NCBI GenBank assembly: GCA_903911085.1 | Contig: CAIWCC010000230.1 | Span: 1-64,000 of the forward strand | DNA: 64,000 nt | Source of the DNA: an uncultured Bacteroidales bacterium | GTDB taxonomy: Bacteria; Bacteroidota; Bacteroidia; Bacteroidales; Paludibacteraceae | Direction of reading: 5' to 3' | Shown: positions 41,044 through 51,288 of the stretch, in pieces | How positions within the stretch are numbered: the stretch's first letter is position 1 | Layout of the letters: each line of letters begins with the position of its first letter | Position numbers and translations under genes: made by a program | The notes under the pieces: generated by a model | The model's input: the letters and a program-made list of their open reading frames with translations, nothing else | The model's database searches: none | Told to the model about the DNA's origin: nothing

Positions 41044-41934
41044 ATGGAACCAACGAATATTTTCAGAGAAATCACACCACTTTCAAATCACGATTGCTTT
41101 TTAATTATCGACCGAACAAAAAATAAGTTTAGTTATCCTGTTCACGTACATCCCGAAATAGAACTCAATTTTATAGAAAATGCAAAAGGTGCAAAGCGAA
41201 TAATGGGTGATTCGATAGAAGAAATTGATGATTTAGAATTGTGTTTAATTGGAAGTGAAAAACTCGAACATGGATGGGTTGATTTTGAATCAGAATCAGA
41301 AATTAGTCCCATTCATGAAATCACAATACAGTTTCACAGCGATTTGTTTATTGGTAGTTTACTGACCAAAAAGCAATTTCACTCTTTGGCAGTCATGTTT
41401 GAAAATGCAAAAAAAGGGTTGGTATTTTCGCAACCCGCCATTGGTCTTGTGAAAGAAAAGCTGAAGACATTGGCCAATAATAAAAATGATTTTTTCTCAG
41501 TATTAGATTTATTGTACATTTTATATGAATTATCAATTGACAACGATGCCAGAATTCTGTGTAACTCTACATTTGTTGATGAAATTGAAGTATCTGAGAG
41601 CAAACGGGTTCAGAAGTTGATAAACTATATTGAAGCTAATTATAAAAATGTATTGCGTTTGGGTGAAATTGCTACTAAGTTTGGTTTCTCGGAAGTTTCT
41701 TTTAGTCGTTTTATTAAGAAAAGAACTGGCAAAAACTTTGTAGAATATGTAAATGATTTGCGATTGGGTATGGCTTCTAGCAAGTTGGTCAATTCAAATA
41801 GTTCCATTGCTGAAATTTGCTATGAATGCGGATTTAACAACTTGTCCAATTTCAATAGGATTTTCAAAAACAGAAAAGGTTGTTCGCCAAAAGAATTTAG
41901 AGACAACTATACAAAAATTAGAAAGTTTATTTGA
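41044..41934 (+). CDS. AraC-family transcriptional regulator with N-terminal cupin-like sensor
   Basis: HVHPEIELNFIENAKGAKRIMGD cupin; double HTH LGEIATKFGFSEVSFSRFIKKRTGKNFVEYVNDLRL...IAEICYECGFNNLSNFNRIFKNRKGCSPKEFR. Confidence 0.93.
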   Translation: MEPTNIFREITPLSNHDCFLIIDRTKNKFSYPVHVHPEIELNFIENAKGAKRIMGDSIEEIDDLELCLIGSEKLEHGWVDFESESEISPIHEITIQFHSDLFIGSLLTKKQFHSLAVMFENAKKGLVFSQPAIGLVKEKLKTLANNKNDFFSVLDLLYILYELSIDNDARILCNSTFVDEIEVSESKRVQKLINYIEANYKNVLRLGEIATKFGFSEVSFSRFIKKRTGKNFVEYVNDLRLGMASSKLVNSNSSIAEICYECGFNNLSNFNRIFKNRKGCSPKEFRDNYTKIRKFI

Positions 41935-42053
41935 TTTTCCGATTTTAATAATTCATTTGTAAAATGAATTATACTAAAAATAGTCATACTATTTAGTCTT
42001 TAGAGTTCTTTTATCTAAAATAAAAACCTTCAATTTGAAAATAATGAACAAGT

Positions 42054-42118
42054 GTAGGAAAAGTATCATTTTTCGATAGAAAAATATCGTTAATGTAAGA
42101 CTCTATAAATTACTTTTG
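42054..42118 (+). promoter_or_regulatory. PUL operator-promoter module, copy J (upstream of susC)
   Basis: GTAGGAAAAGTATCA-N6-GATAGAAAAATATCG, TACTTTTG exactly 42 nt after GTATCA. Confidence 0.88.
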
Positions 42119-42239
42119 CATTGTGATATTTTACAAGAAAATCTTTTTAAAATACTTCTAGAAGAATATTTTTTAAAAGCAGTCCTTTTAATAAATCAGA
42201 AAAAACATCCATGTTTTTTTATCTTTAAAAAAAATATTT

Positions 42240-45200
42240 ATGAATAATCGCTTTCTTCACAGGGTAACAATAAGTTTATTTGTGTTTTTTGTATTAGCTG
42301 TGCAAACTCTTTTTGCTCAAAAAACCATTATTGGAACGGTTACCGAAGCTTCAACAAATGAATCTTTGATTGGCGTTAATGTAATGGTTAAAGGTAAAAA
42401 AGTAGGTACAATTACTGATTTGAATGGCAAATATAGTATTAACGCTTTACCTTCGGATCAACTAATTTTTTCTTATATTGGGCTTGAAAAGCAAGAAATT
42501 GTCGTTGGCAGTAAATCAACAATCAATATAAGTCTCCTTCCAAATGCAAATCAATTACAGGAGGTTGTAGCCATTGGTTACGGTACAGTAAAAAAATCGG
42601 ACTTAACAGGTTCGGTTGCAGTAGTTTCGGCAAAAGATTTAACAAAAATACCATCGGCAAGTGCTGCCATGGCACTTCAAGGACGTGCTACTGGAGTGTT
42701 GGTAACTCAAAGTGGAGAGCCTGGTGGTACAGCTACCATTCGAGTTCGTGGAGTTGGTTCTATCAGTAAATCAGCAGACCCGATTGTAATAGTTGATGGC
42801 GTCAGAGGTAGTATTGATGGACTTCAACCACAAGATATTGAAACAATGCAAGTATTGAAAGATGCTTCAGCTTCGGCTATTTATGGTGCTGATGGATCAA
42901 ATGGAGTTATTATTGTTACCACCAAACGTGGAAAATCAGGTAAAATTCAGGTAAACTTAAATTCGTATGCAAGTTATACATTATCTCCTAAAAGATACGA
43001 TGTAATGGATGCAGATGAATATGCAAATTTTTACAAACAAGTAAGCTTACCAAATCTGGCGTTCGAACAAGCATTTCGCCAAAGATATTATGGTGAAGGT
43101 TGGCAACAAGGAACAGACTGGCAAAATGAAATGTTTCACAATGCAGTATCTCAAAACCACAGTCTTTCATTAGCCGGTGGTGGCGAAAAAAGTAATTTCA
43201 ATGTGTCGTTGGGATACAATAATGAAGATGGAACTGTTTTAAAAAGTAATGCCGATAAGCTCAGTATTCGTGCAAATTCTGATTTTATATTAAGTAAATA
43301 TATTAAAGTAGGCGAAAATCTGAATGTTAGAAGAAGTAGTAGTCAAAAACCGATTACTATTCAAACAGATGTATGGGATTTGCGAGCGTCACCTTTGATG
43401 CGAATTGACAATTCAAATCTCAAAGGTGGATTTGAGTCTTACCAACAACTTTATTCCGATGCAGCTGATGGCTCCTTGATTTATGGTGTGCCAACCGGAT
43501 ATACTGGAGTTACCTATACTAATACAGTTGGCAATGACAAACCAAATCCTTTGGCAGCACCTTCACTTGGCAGCGACCAATCATTCAGTAATAATATTAG
43601 CGGTAGCGTTTACGTTCAGATAGATTTTACGAATTGGTTGATGTTTAAAAGCACACCTTCGCTCGAGTTAGTCAATAATAGATCAAGGTATTGGCTACCA
43701 GGTTTTGTTGGAAATCGCTCGGATGGAAATGCCCAACTAAACGAAAGTTTCACTCAAACTTCAGTACTTAATTTCGAAAATCAAATAGCATTCAAAAAAC
43801 TATTTAACAAAACCCATAATGTACAAGCTACTGCAGTAATGGAGAGTTATAATTCCAACTCAAATTCGATTGGTGGTAAAAGTAAAGGTTTCGATTTTGA
43901 AAGTTTAAATACATTGACAAACGGTGGTACAATTTCGGAAGACCTTACTGGTTCTGCTTCAATAGCTCGCCGTATTTCTTACCTCGGACGTTTAATGTAC
44001 GATTACAAATCCAAGTATTTCCTGACGGGTTCATATCGTTCGGATGGCGTAAGCAAATTTGCACCAAAGTTTCGTCGAGGCAATTTCTTGTCGGGTTCGC
44101 TAGCATGGAAAATTACCGAAGATTTTTTCAAAGATGTAAAACAATTGGATTTTCTCAAACTCCGTTTGGGTTGGGGTCAAACTGGCAATTCAAATATTGG
44201 AGGTGGTTTTCAGTATTTAGATCAAATTTCAGGCATCAACAATTTCAACCCAGTTTTTGGTGATAATCAGCAGATTGCGCGTGCCCAATATGCATTCTAC
44301 GGCATGGCTTCTGCCGAGGTACATTGGGAATCGTCCGAAATGTACAATGCTGGTTTAGACGCATCACTTTTTAATAGTCGATTACAATTAACTGCCGAAT
44401 ATTATTTGAAAATAAATAACGGGCTATTGGTACAAGTTCCAACTTCGGCAATTTTTGGTAGAATAGATGACGGTGGAAATCCTGCAAAACCATGGTACAA
44501 TATTGCTGATATTCAAAACAAAGGTATTGAACTGTCAGCTCAATGGAGAGACAAAGTTGGAGGTTTTGAATATGGTATTAGTTCAAATTTGACAACTATA
44601 AAAAACAGCGTTGATTACTTACCTGTACCCAATATTACGTCAACTAATAACCGAACAATCGTTGGCCATTCCATTGGTGCACTTTACGGATTTATTTCCG
44701 AAGGAATTGTTCAAAAGTCTGATTTTACGGGGGCACCTGTTAGCGGAGTTTATACAGCCGCATCGGGTTACAAATACAATACGCATAGTGGAAATATCCC
44801 ACAACCCGGCGATTTGCGATTCAAAGATTTGAATGGCGATGGTGATGTAACCGACTTAGACAAAACGATTATAGGTAAAACTATACCATCGTTGACATAC
44901 ACTTTTAGTTTTGATTGTTCATACAAAAATTTTGATCTCAATGTGTTTTTGTTCGGCGTAAGTGACTTTCAAATTTATAACCAACAGAGAGCAAGTTTAA
45001 TGAGTATGAATTCGCAAGATACACAAAATAACAAATTAACTGATTTTGCTCAAAATCATTGGACAGCAGAAAACCAATCGACCACACATCTTCGAGTTGA
45101 TGTGGCAAACACCAATTTGAATGACAGAATTTCCACATTCTGGATTGAAGACGGTTCATTCTTGCGTGTAAAAGACCTTCAAATTGGCTATAAACTACCA

Positions 45201-45395
45201 TCGAGCGGTACTAAATTATTAGGAATACAGAGTTTAAGAGTATATGTAAGTGCTGCCAATTTACTGAATATTAGTAAATATAAAGGACGTGATCCTGAGC
45301 CGTTTATATCGAGCAATCCTCTTAGCTCAGGTGTAGATAATGGTCAGTACGAAATTCCTCGTCAATTTACTGGCGGCTTGCAAATTTCATTTTAA
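42240..45395 (+). CDS. susC: SusC/RagA-type TonB-dependent outer-membrane receptor
   Basis: Carboxypeptidase-like N-domain (IIGTVTEASTNESLIGVNVMVKG), GYGTVKKSDLTGSV plug, ASAIYGADGSNGVIIVTTKRG. Confidence 0.96.
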   Translation: MNNRFLHRVTISLFVFFVLAVQTLFAQKTIIGTVTEASTNESLIGVNVMVKGKKVGTITDLNGKYSINALPSDQLIFSYIGLEKQEIVVGSKSTINISLLPNANQLQEVVAIGYGTVKKSDLTGSVAVVSAKDLTKIPSASAAMALQGRATGVLVTQSGEPGGTATIRVRGVGSISKSADPIVIVDGVRGSIDGLQPQDIETMQVLKDASASAIYGADGSNGVIIVTTKRGKSGKIQVNLNSYASYTLSPKRYDVMDADEYANFYKQVSLPNLAFEQAFRQRYYGEGWQQGTDWQNEMFHNAVSQNHSLSLAGGGEKSNFNVSLGYNNEDGTVLKSNADKLSIRANSDFILSKYIKVGENLNVRRSSSQKPITIQTDVWDLRASPLMRIDNSNLKGGFESYQQLYSDAADGSLIYGVPTGYTGVTYTNTVGNDKPNPLAAPSLGSDQSFSNNISGSVYVQIDFTNWLMFKSTPSLELVNNRSRYWLPGFVGNRSDGNAQLNESFTQTSVLNFENQIAFKKLFNKTHNVQATAVMESYNSNSNSIGGKSKGFDFESLNTLTNGGTISEDLTGSASIARRISYLGRLMYDYKSKYFLTGSYRSDGVSKFAPKFRRGNFLSGSLAWKITEDFFKDVKQLDFLKLRLGWGQTGNSNIGGGFQYLDQISGINNFNPVFGDNQQIARAQYAFYGMASAEVHWESSEMYNAGLDASLFNSRLQLTAEYYLKINNGLLVQVPTSAIFGRIDDGGNPAKPWYNIADIQNKGIELSAQWRDKVGGFEYGISSNLTTIKNSVDYLPVPNITSTNNRTIVGHSIGALYGFISEGIVQKSDFTGAPVSGVYTAASGYKYNTHSGNIPQPGDLRFKDLNGDGDVTDLDKTIIGKTIPSLTYTFSFDCSYKNFDLNVFLFGVSDFQIYNQQRASLMSMNSQDTQNNKLTDFAQNHWTAENQSTTHLRVDVANTNLNDRISTFWIEDGSFLRVKDLQIGYKLPSSGTKLLGIQSLRVYVSAANLLNISKYKGRDPEPFISSNPLSSGVDNGQYEIPRQFTGGLQISF

Positions 45396-45413
45396 TTTAT
45401 ATAAATACGAAAA

Positions 45414-47081
45414 TTGAAAACAATGAAAAAAAATATTTTAATACTTATTGCAATAATATCATTGAATAGCTGTTCCGATAACTGGCTTGAATTCAATAAT
45501 AAAAATGCCTTGGATGTAAGTTCATTTCTTACCACCGAGAATGATTTGAATCTGGCAGTAAATGCTGCATATACTCCACTTGCTCATAATGGAATGTTTG
45601 GTGAGAGATATTTCTATATCATCAATACATTGGATCCATATATTTGGTTTGAAAATCCAAAAGCAGGTTACGATATTTTTGCATTTACCCCCAACGATTT
45701 TAAAAATACATGGAGAGATTTATATTTAGGTGTTTACAGAACTTCTGATATTTTAGCTAATGCATATCGCGTAGAAGGTACAGTAACACCCGAAAAATTG
45801 AATGTTTATAAAGGACAGCTGAGAGCATTGCGAGGAATGTATTATTTTTATTTGGTAAGCTGGTTTAATAAACCCATTTTCTACGATGAAACAAGTTTGC
45901 CAACTAATCCGCTTGGTTCTTATACAAATAACGAACCCGATTTATTTTGGAATAAGTTAGAAGAAGACCTTCTTTTTGCTGCCAATAATTTACCTGCTAC
46001 ATGGGCTTCGTCCGAAACAGGTCGTATAACCAAAGGTGCTGCCAATGCACAACTTGGAAAGGCATTGCTTTACAAACACTACCATTATTATCTTCGTTTT
46101 GGCAAAGGTGGAACGCCCGAAGCAAAAGCCAATTTAGAGGCTGCAAAAGCGGCATTTAAACGTGTGATTAACAGTAACGATTATGAATTAATCAAACCTG
46201 TGATCAAAACGAAAGCGCATTATCAGGCGGCATTGTTATCAAATTTCTCATACTTAGACATTCCTGTTGGAGGCACTTCTTATAATTCAGAAAATAATAA
46301 AGAATCGGTTTGGGAAGTACAATACAATGACCAACCAAACAATAATTATTATTTACCAGCTTGGTTATGTGGTGGTAATCGGAATTATGAATACTTTGGA
46401 GTTCATAAATTTGGATACAAAAACCACGAAATTGACCCAACACTATGGTTTGAATTTGAGCAAGTATCTGGTCATCCTGGAGGTTATACAATTGATCCAC
46501 GTGCTAATGCCACATGTTTTTTGGAAGGTGATACCATGGATTGGCGACCAGAATCGGGCTACAACAATGGTTATGTAGGCAGTGTAAATGGTAAGGAAGT
46601 AGTGAAAAACTATAAATTATATGCTGGCACTCTTGCCCCTCCAAGTGTAACTATTGGATTAAAAAAATACAGTTATCCACAGTTTACTACCAACAGTGCC
46701 CCTTATTCAGCTCCGTTCAATGTACGTGTTATACGCTACGCCGATGTATTATTGATGTATGCCGAAGCATGTTATCAGGCTGACAATGACGCAGATGGAA
46801 GTGGATTAGCAGCACTCAATCTAGTGAGGGCACGTGTAGATATGCCAGCTGTAACAACACTTAACCCTACAGCCATTAAACATGAACGCACGGTAGAATT
46901 AGCTACTGAAGGACATCAGTATAATGATTTAATTCGCTGGTCATTCGATCCCAATTTTGGAATTGATTTAGGTACTATTTTCAGAGGATTCTTTATTTCG
47001 CCTAAAAACCTTTATTTCCCAATTCCACAAATAGATATTGATGCCAATAAAGGTAATTTGAAACAAAACCCAGGTTGGTAA
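45414..47081 (+). CDS. susD: SusD/RagB-family surface glycan-binding lipoprotein
   Basis: Lipobox LNSCSDNW; LRGMYYFYLVSWFNKPIFYD; YADVLLMYAEA; ERTVELATEGHQYNDLIRW. Confidence 0.96.
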   Translation: MKTMKKNILILIAIISLNSCSDNWLEFNNKNALDVSSFLTTENDLNLAVNAAYTPLAHNGMFGERYFYIINTLDPYIWFENPKAGYDIFAFTPNDFKNTWRDLYLGVYRTSDILANAYRVEGTVTPEKLNVYKGQLRALRGMYYFYLVSWFNKPIFYDETSLPTNPLGSYTNNEPDLFWNKLEEDLLFAANNLPATWASSETGRITKGAANAQLGKALLYKHYHYYLRFGKGGTPEAKANLEAAKAAFKRVINSNDYELIKPVIKTKAHYQAALLSNFSYLDIPVGGTSYNSENNKESVWEVQYNDQPNNNYYLPAWLCGGNRNYEYFGVHKFGYKNHEIDPTLWFEFEQVSGHPGGYTIDPRANATCFLEGDTMDWRPESGYNNGYVGSVNGKEVVKNYKLYAGTLAPPSVTIGLKKYSYPQFTTNSAPYSAPFNVRVIRYADVLLMYAEACYQADNDADGSGLAALNLVRARVDMPAVTTLNPTAIKHERTVELATEGHQYNDLIRWSFDPNFGIDLGTIFRGFFISPKNLYFPIPQIDIDANKGNLKQNPGW

Positions 47082-47112
47082 TTATTTAATTATAAAATAA
47101 ATTTAAGATATT

Positions 47113-48390
47113 ATGAAAATCATATTCGTTAAAATAATTGCATTTATTATTCTTGCATTTTCATTTGCAGCTTGTCAGCAATATGAGGTTATGAAGCCAT
47201 TAAAGTCTGATTTTAAGTTCTCATATGAACGGAGTGGCTCAACCACAGCTATAGCAGGTACTCCTTTTAACGTTATTTTTACTGGTTCGGGTGAGTTTGT
47301 AACCTTGTATAGTGGATTAGATTCTTTGAGTACTTGGGGAAATAAAGGTGCAAAAGGTGTAGATTTTAATAATGCTGATTCACTTCAATTAAGCTTCAGT
47401 AATGTAGGAACATATAAAGTTACTGTGGTTGTAACAAGTACTGGTGAATTTGGAAATGTAGTAGAAAGAGATTCTTTGACCAAAGAAGTTAAGGTAATTG
47501 ACAACAGAAATCTTTTCACATCCTTTACTATTAATGGTGTATCTGGAATAATTAGCAAGGATAATGAAATTCAATTTTCGGAGCCTGATGCCACAACTGA
47601 TTTCAATTTTAAGGCTACTTTTGCTTTGAATTCATCATTGGCAAAGGTTTATGTATTAAATGGAACTGACAAAATTGAGCAAAAATCAGGCACTACAGTC
47701 AACGATTTTAACCCTTCCAAAGCACCTGTAAAATACATTGTAAAATCGGCTAATGGAGAAGAAAACCAATACACAGTAAAATTTAGCACTTTTGTATCCT
47801 CTTCCGAAAAGAAAATAACAAAATTTGTTCTTAAAAAGGTTGATACTTTTGGAAATGGCGAAGTTGGTGTAATTGACGAAGCGAATAAAACTATTAACGT
47901 AGTAGCTAATTATGGTTCGCCCATCAAAGCTTTACGCTTGGATATTGAAAGTTCTTATGGAAGTAGAATATTGCTCAATGGCACTGAGGCATTTCCAAGC
48001 TCAGACGCTACGCAGAATTATAACATTGCTACAACGATTAAAACTATCAAAGTAGTTGCACAAAATAATACGGAACAAGTTTATACACTTAATGTATCGC
48101 AACCATTGTTCCCGGTTGAATCATTTGTGCTATTAGGTTTAGTGCCAGCACCTACAGGTGTAATTGACAATATTGCTAAGACAATTACTATCAATGTGTT
48201 GAGCGGCTCTGACATTACAAAGTTAACGCCAAAATGGAATGGCACTGTAGGTAAAGTAATGGTAACAGGGCTTGTTGGGAATCAGATAAACGGAGTAAGT
48301 GTTATCAACTTCACAGCCCCAAAGTCTTATAAATTTTATTCAGGTAGTACTTCTTTTGTTACTTATGTGGTAACGGTAGTTGTTAAATAA
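47113..48390 (+). CDS. SusE-like lipoprotein with DUF5018/Ig-like repeats
   Basis: Lipobox FAACQQYE; repeated ITKFVLK...IDEANKTINVVA and YTVKFS/YTLNVS units. Confidence 0.65.
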   Translation: MKIIFVKIIAFIILAFSFAACQQYEVMKPLKSDFKFSYERSGSTTAIAGTPFNVIFTGSGEFVTLYSGLDSLSTWGNKGAKGVDFNNADSLQLSFSNVGTYKVTVVVTSTGEFGNVVERDSLTKEVKVIDNRNLFTSFTINGVSGIISKDNEIQFSEPDATTDFNFKATFALNSSLAKVYVLNGTDKIEQKSGTTVNDFNPSKAPVKYIVKSANGEENQYTVKFSTFVSSSEKKITKFVLKKVDTFGNGEVGVIDEANKTINVVANYGSPIKALRLDIESSYGSRILLNGTEAFPSSDATQNYNIATTIKTIKVVAQNNTEQVYTLNVSQPLFPVESFVLLGLVPAPTGVIDNIAKTITINVLSGSDITKLTPKWNGTVGKVMVTGLVGNQINGVSVINFTAPKSYKFYSGSTSFVTYVVTVVVK

Positions 48391-48460
48391 TAAAATATTT
48401 TTCTGATTTTATTTTTTTAATATATACTTTTCTATTATAAACAATTTAATTTTATTTATT

Positions 48461-49705
48461 ATGAAGACAAAGATTACTCTTTTAGCTGCTACACTACTTA
48501 TTGTAACTAGCGCATTTTGTGCTGCACCTTTTGCTGATGCAGAATTTGTAAAAGGTTGGAGTTGGGAAAATGTTGGTACTATGCAGAACAGATGTGGAAA
48601 GCCAGTTCTTGGACAAGACGTAGATGCAGCTGTAGTAAAGAAAACTACTGTGGCTGTTTTAAAAACAGGATTAGCTCCTGCAAGTTTAGATTTTGATGCC
48701 GTATATGCTACACTTGGCACTGCCAATGTTTTTGAATCAAAAGCAAATGGAAAAGTATGTAACGAACGTCCTTGGAATGACATCAATGCAACCGACTTTG
48801 TGGGTGAATGGAAGGCTGCTTACGATGATGGCTTTCTGTATGTTTTTCTAAAATATGCCGATGATATTGATACTGGAGCTGAAACGGTTGAAGTGATGTG
48901 GTCGAATGCATTTAAAATTGATGCGCCTGATACCATCACCACTGTACGTAATCTTGCTGGTAGTACCCCTTCAGTTATAAATGGTAGATATCAGTTGAAT
49001 TCTACAGATTCTACAGCTTTGTTTTGGCGTTTTGCACAATTTGGTGGTTATAAAGCTGCTTTTACAGTAACCAATGGATTTAAAGATGCAATGGAAGTAG
49101 TAGGTGGACCTAAGGGAGCAAGTACTTCTTCATATACAGCAAGACCAGATATTTTGGTAAACAACTTGGCTTTCTTTAATAAAACAGATGTTGCAACTCC
49201 ACTTTTAAAAAAACACATTATGAAAATTGGTTTCGGTGCATTTACAGGTATTTATCGTCCTGATTTTAATAATGATATTTGGAATACATTGAACAACAAC
49301 AGAGGCCTTTCTTTTGAAATTTCGGTAAAAGACTTGGACAATGACGAAGTGATTGATCCAGCATTACCAACTTCAACCAAAAAGGAAGCAGCTGGTTATT
49401 TCTGGAATAACAAAATGGGTTATTTGAATTCACCTGATGTGTGGTACACAAATCAATATGCAGGTTTCTTGAAAAATGATGTTGTTTCTGGCTTAAAAAA
49501 TACGATAGGAACTGCCAATAGCATTTTCAGCAAGCAAACTTCAGAACGTATTGATTTGAATAGAAATGCAAATGTTATTATATTCAATGCTTTAGGCAAG
49601 TCAGTTAAAAGTATTAATAACACAAATTTTGTGAATCTTTCTTCATTATCAAAAGGTGTTTATGTAATTCGTGCCAACAATGAAGTAGTGAAAATTGTAC
49701 GTTAA
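48461..49705 (+). CDS. Secreted CBM9-like domain protein with T9SS sorting domain
   Basis: DFVGEWKAAYDDGFLYVFLKYADDIDTGAETVEVMWSN; C-terminal NVIIFNALGKSVKSINN...LSKGVYVIRANNEVVKIVR. Confidence 0.6.
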   Translation: MKTKITLLAATLLIVTSAFCAAPFADAEFVKGWSWENVGTMQNRCGKPVLGQDVDAAVVKKTTVAVLKTGLAPASLDFDAVYATLGTANVFESKANGKVCNERPWNDINATDFVGEWKAAYDDGFLYVFLKYADDIDTGAETVEVMWSNAFKIDAPDTITTVRNLAGSTPSVINGRYQLNSTDSTALFWRFAQFGGYKAAFTVTNGFKDAMEVVGGPKGASTSSYTARPDILVNNLAFFNKTDVATPLLKKHIMKIGFGAFTGIYRPDFNNDIWNTLNNNRGLSFEISVKDLDNDEVIDPALPTSTKKEAAGYFWNNKMGYLNSPDVWYTNQYAGFLKNDVVSGLKNTIGTANSIFSKQTSERIDLNRNANVIIFNALGKSVKSINNTNFVNLSSLSKGVYVIRANNEVVKIVR

Positions 49706-49741
49706 TTTCTATTTGAGTTTTTATAAAATAATTTTTACAAA

Positions 49742-49779
49742 AAACGAGGTTGATTGGTAGTATTCAATCAACCTCGTTT
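49742..49779 (+). terminator. Rho-independent terminator after the SusCDE-CBM unit
   Basis: aaacgaggttgattg / caatcaacctcgttt, perfect 15-bp stem, 8-nt loop. Confidence 0.8.
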
Positions 49780-49813
49780 CATTAAATTATACATTAAAAT
49801 AAAGATTCTCGAA

Positions 49814-49878
49814 GTAGGAAAAGTATCATATTGCGACAGAATTATATTGTTTTATTGGCGATATTGTTTATATTTTTG
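49814..49878 (+). promoter_or_regulatory. PUL operator-promoter module, copy K (upstream of GH130)
   Basis: GTAGGAAAAGTATCA-N6-GACAGAATTATATTG, TATTTTTG exactly 42 nt after GTATCA. Confidence 0.82.
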
Positions 49879-49923
49879 TGTTGTAAATTTTCCATTAGGT
49901 ATTTAAAATAAATTGAGATTGAT

Positions 49924-51141
49924 ATGAGTGATTACAGCAAAAAAATGAAAGAATTGATAAAAAATCAAGAAGTTTTACTTTCAAAGGTAAATGAAAAAAA
50001 ACTATCAGGAAATGGTTTTTTTGATAGATATATTAACCCAATAATTACTGCAAATCATACTCCTTTAAATTGGCGTTATGACTTCAATCCCGAAACGAAT
50101 CCGTATTTAATGGAACGAATAGGGATAAACTCAACATTAAATGCCGGAGCTATAAAGTGGGATGACAATTATTTATTGGTAGTGCGCGTTGAAGGTGCAG
50201 ACCGTAAATCATTCTTTGCAATAGCCGAAAGTCACAACGGTGTTGATAATTTCCGTTTCAGAGAAGATCCATTGGTCATTCCCGAAACTGAAAATCCCGA
50301 CACCAATGTTTATGATATGCGATTAACGGCTCACGAAGATGGTTGGATTTACGGCATATTTTGTACCGAGCGCAAAGACCCAACTGCAGCAGATGGCGAT
50401 TTATCTTCGGCAGTGGCGGCGGCAGGTATCGTTCGCACAAAAAACATGAACAAGTGGGAAAGATTACCCGATTTAATTTCAAAGTCGCAACAAAGAAATG
50501 TAGTGCTTCACCCCGAATTTGTTGATGGAAAATACGCATTATACACTCGTCCGCAAGATGGATTTATCGAAACTGGAAAAGGTGGTGGCATTGGGTGGGC
50601 ATTAATCGACAATATAGAAAAAGCCGAGATTAAAACAGAAATAATCATTAATTTTCGCTATTATCACACCGTTAAAGAGCTTAAAAACGGCGAAGGTCCA
50701 CAACCAATTAAAACTACAATGGGCTGGTTGCATTTAGCGCACGGAGTTCGTAATTGCGCTGCAGGACTTCGTTATGTTTTATATCTCTATCTTACCGATT
50801 TACAAGACCCTACCATAGTGATTGCCGAACCTGCAGGGTATTTTATGGCACCTGTAGGCAAAGAGCGGGTTGGAGATGTTTCCAATGTTTTATTCTCCAA
50901 CGGGTGGATTGTGGATGAAGATGGAACGGTTTTTATTTATTATGCTTCGTCAGATACACGCATGCATGTAGCTACTACTACTATTGATAAATTGTTAGAC
51001 TACTGTACAAATAGTCCTGCCGATGGATATAGAACCTACAAGTCGGTACTTGCAATAAAAGAATTAGTGAAAAAGAACAAAACATATTTGAACGAAAAAG
51101 CAGAATTGCTAAATAATTATTCTAAGGTTGAATCTGTATAA
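49924..51141 (+). CDS. GH130 phosphorylase (mannosylglucose / beta-mannoside phosphorylase-like), cytoplasmic
   Basis: No signal peptide; [59 protein letters not shown]. Confidence 0.9.
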   Translation: MSDYSKKMKELIKNQEVLLSKVNEKKLSGNGFFDRYINPIITANHTPLNWRYDFNPETNPYLMERIGINSTLNAGAIKWDDNYLLVVRVEGADRKSFFAIAESHNGVDNFRFREDPLVIPETENPDTNVYDMRLTAHEDGWIYGIFCTERKDPTAADGDLSSAVAAAGIVRTKNMNKWERLPDLISKSQQRNVVLHPEFVDGKYALYTRPQDGFIETGKGGGIGWALIDNIEKAEIKTEIIINFRYYHTVKELKNGEGPQPIKTTMGWLHLAHGVRNCAAGLRYVLYLYLTDLQDPTIVIAEPAGYFMAPVGKERVGDVSNVLFSNGWIVDEDGTVFIYYASSDTRMHVATTTIDKLLDYCTNSPADGYRTYKSVLAIKELVKKNKTYLNEKAELLNNYSKVESV

Positions 51142-51166
51142 GACTTCAAACTAACGTTAATAACTT

Positions 51167-51210
51167 CCTCTGCTTTTCAGTTTTCCAATAATTGTAAGCA
51201 GAGGTTTTTT
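51167..51210 (+). terminator. Rho-independent terminator after GH130
   Basis: cctctgctt / aagcagagg, 9-bp stem plus T-run. Confidence 0.7.
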
Positions 51211-51288
51211 ATATTCGTTTTTTTTTCTAAAATATATATTTAATTATTTCACCCATTATATTCGATATCAGCACTTAAGAATCATATT

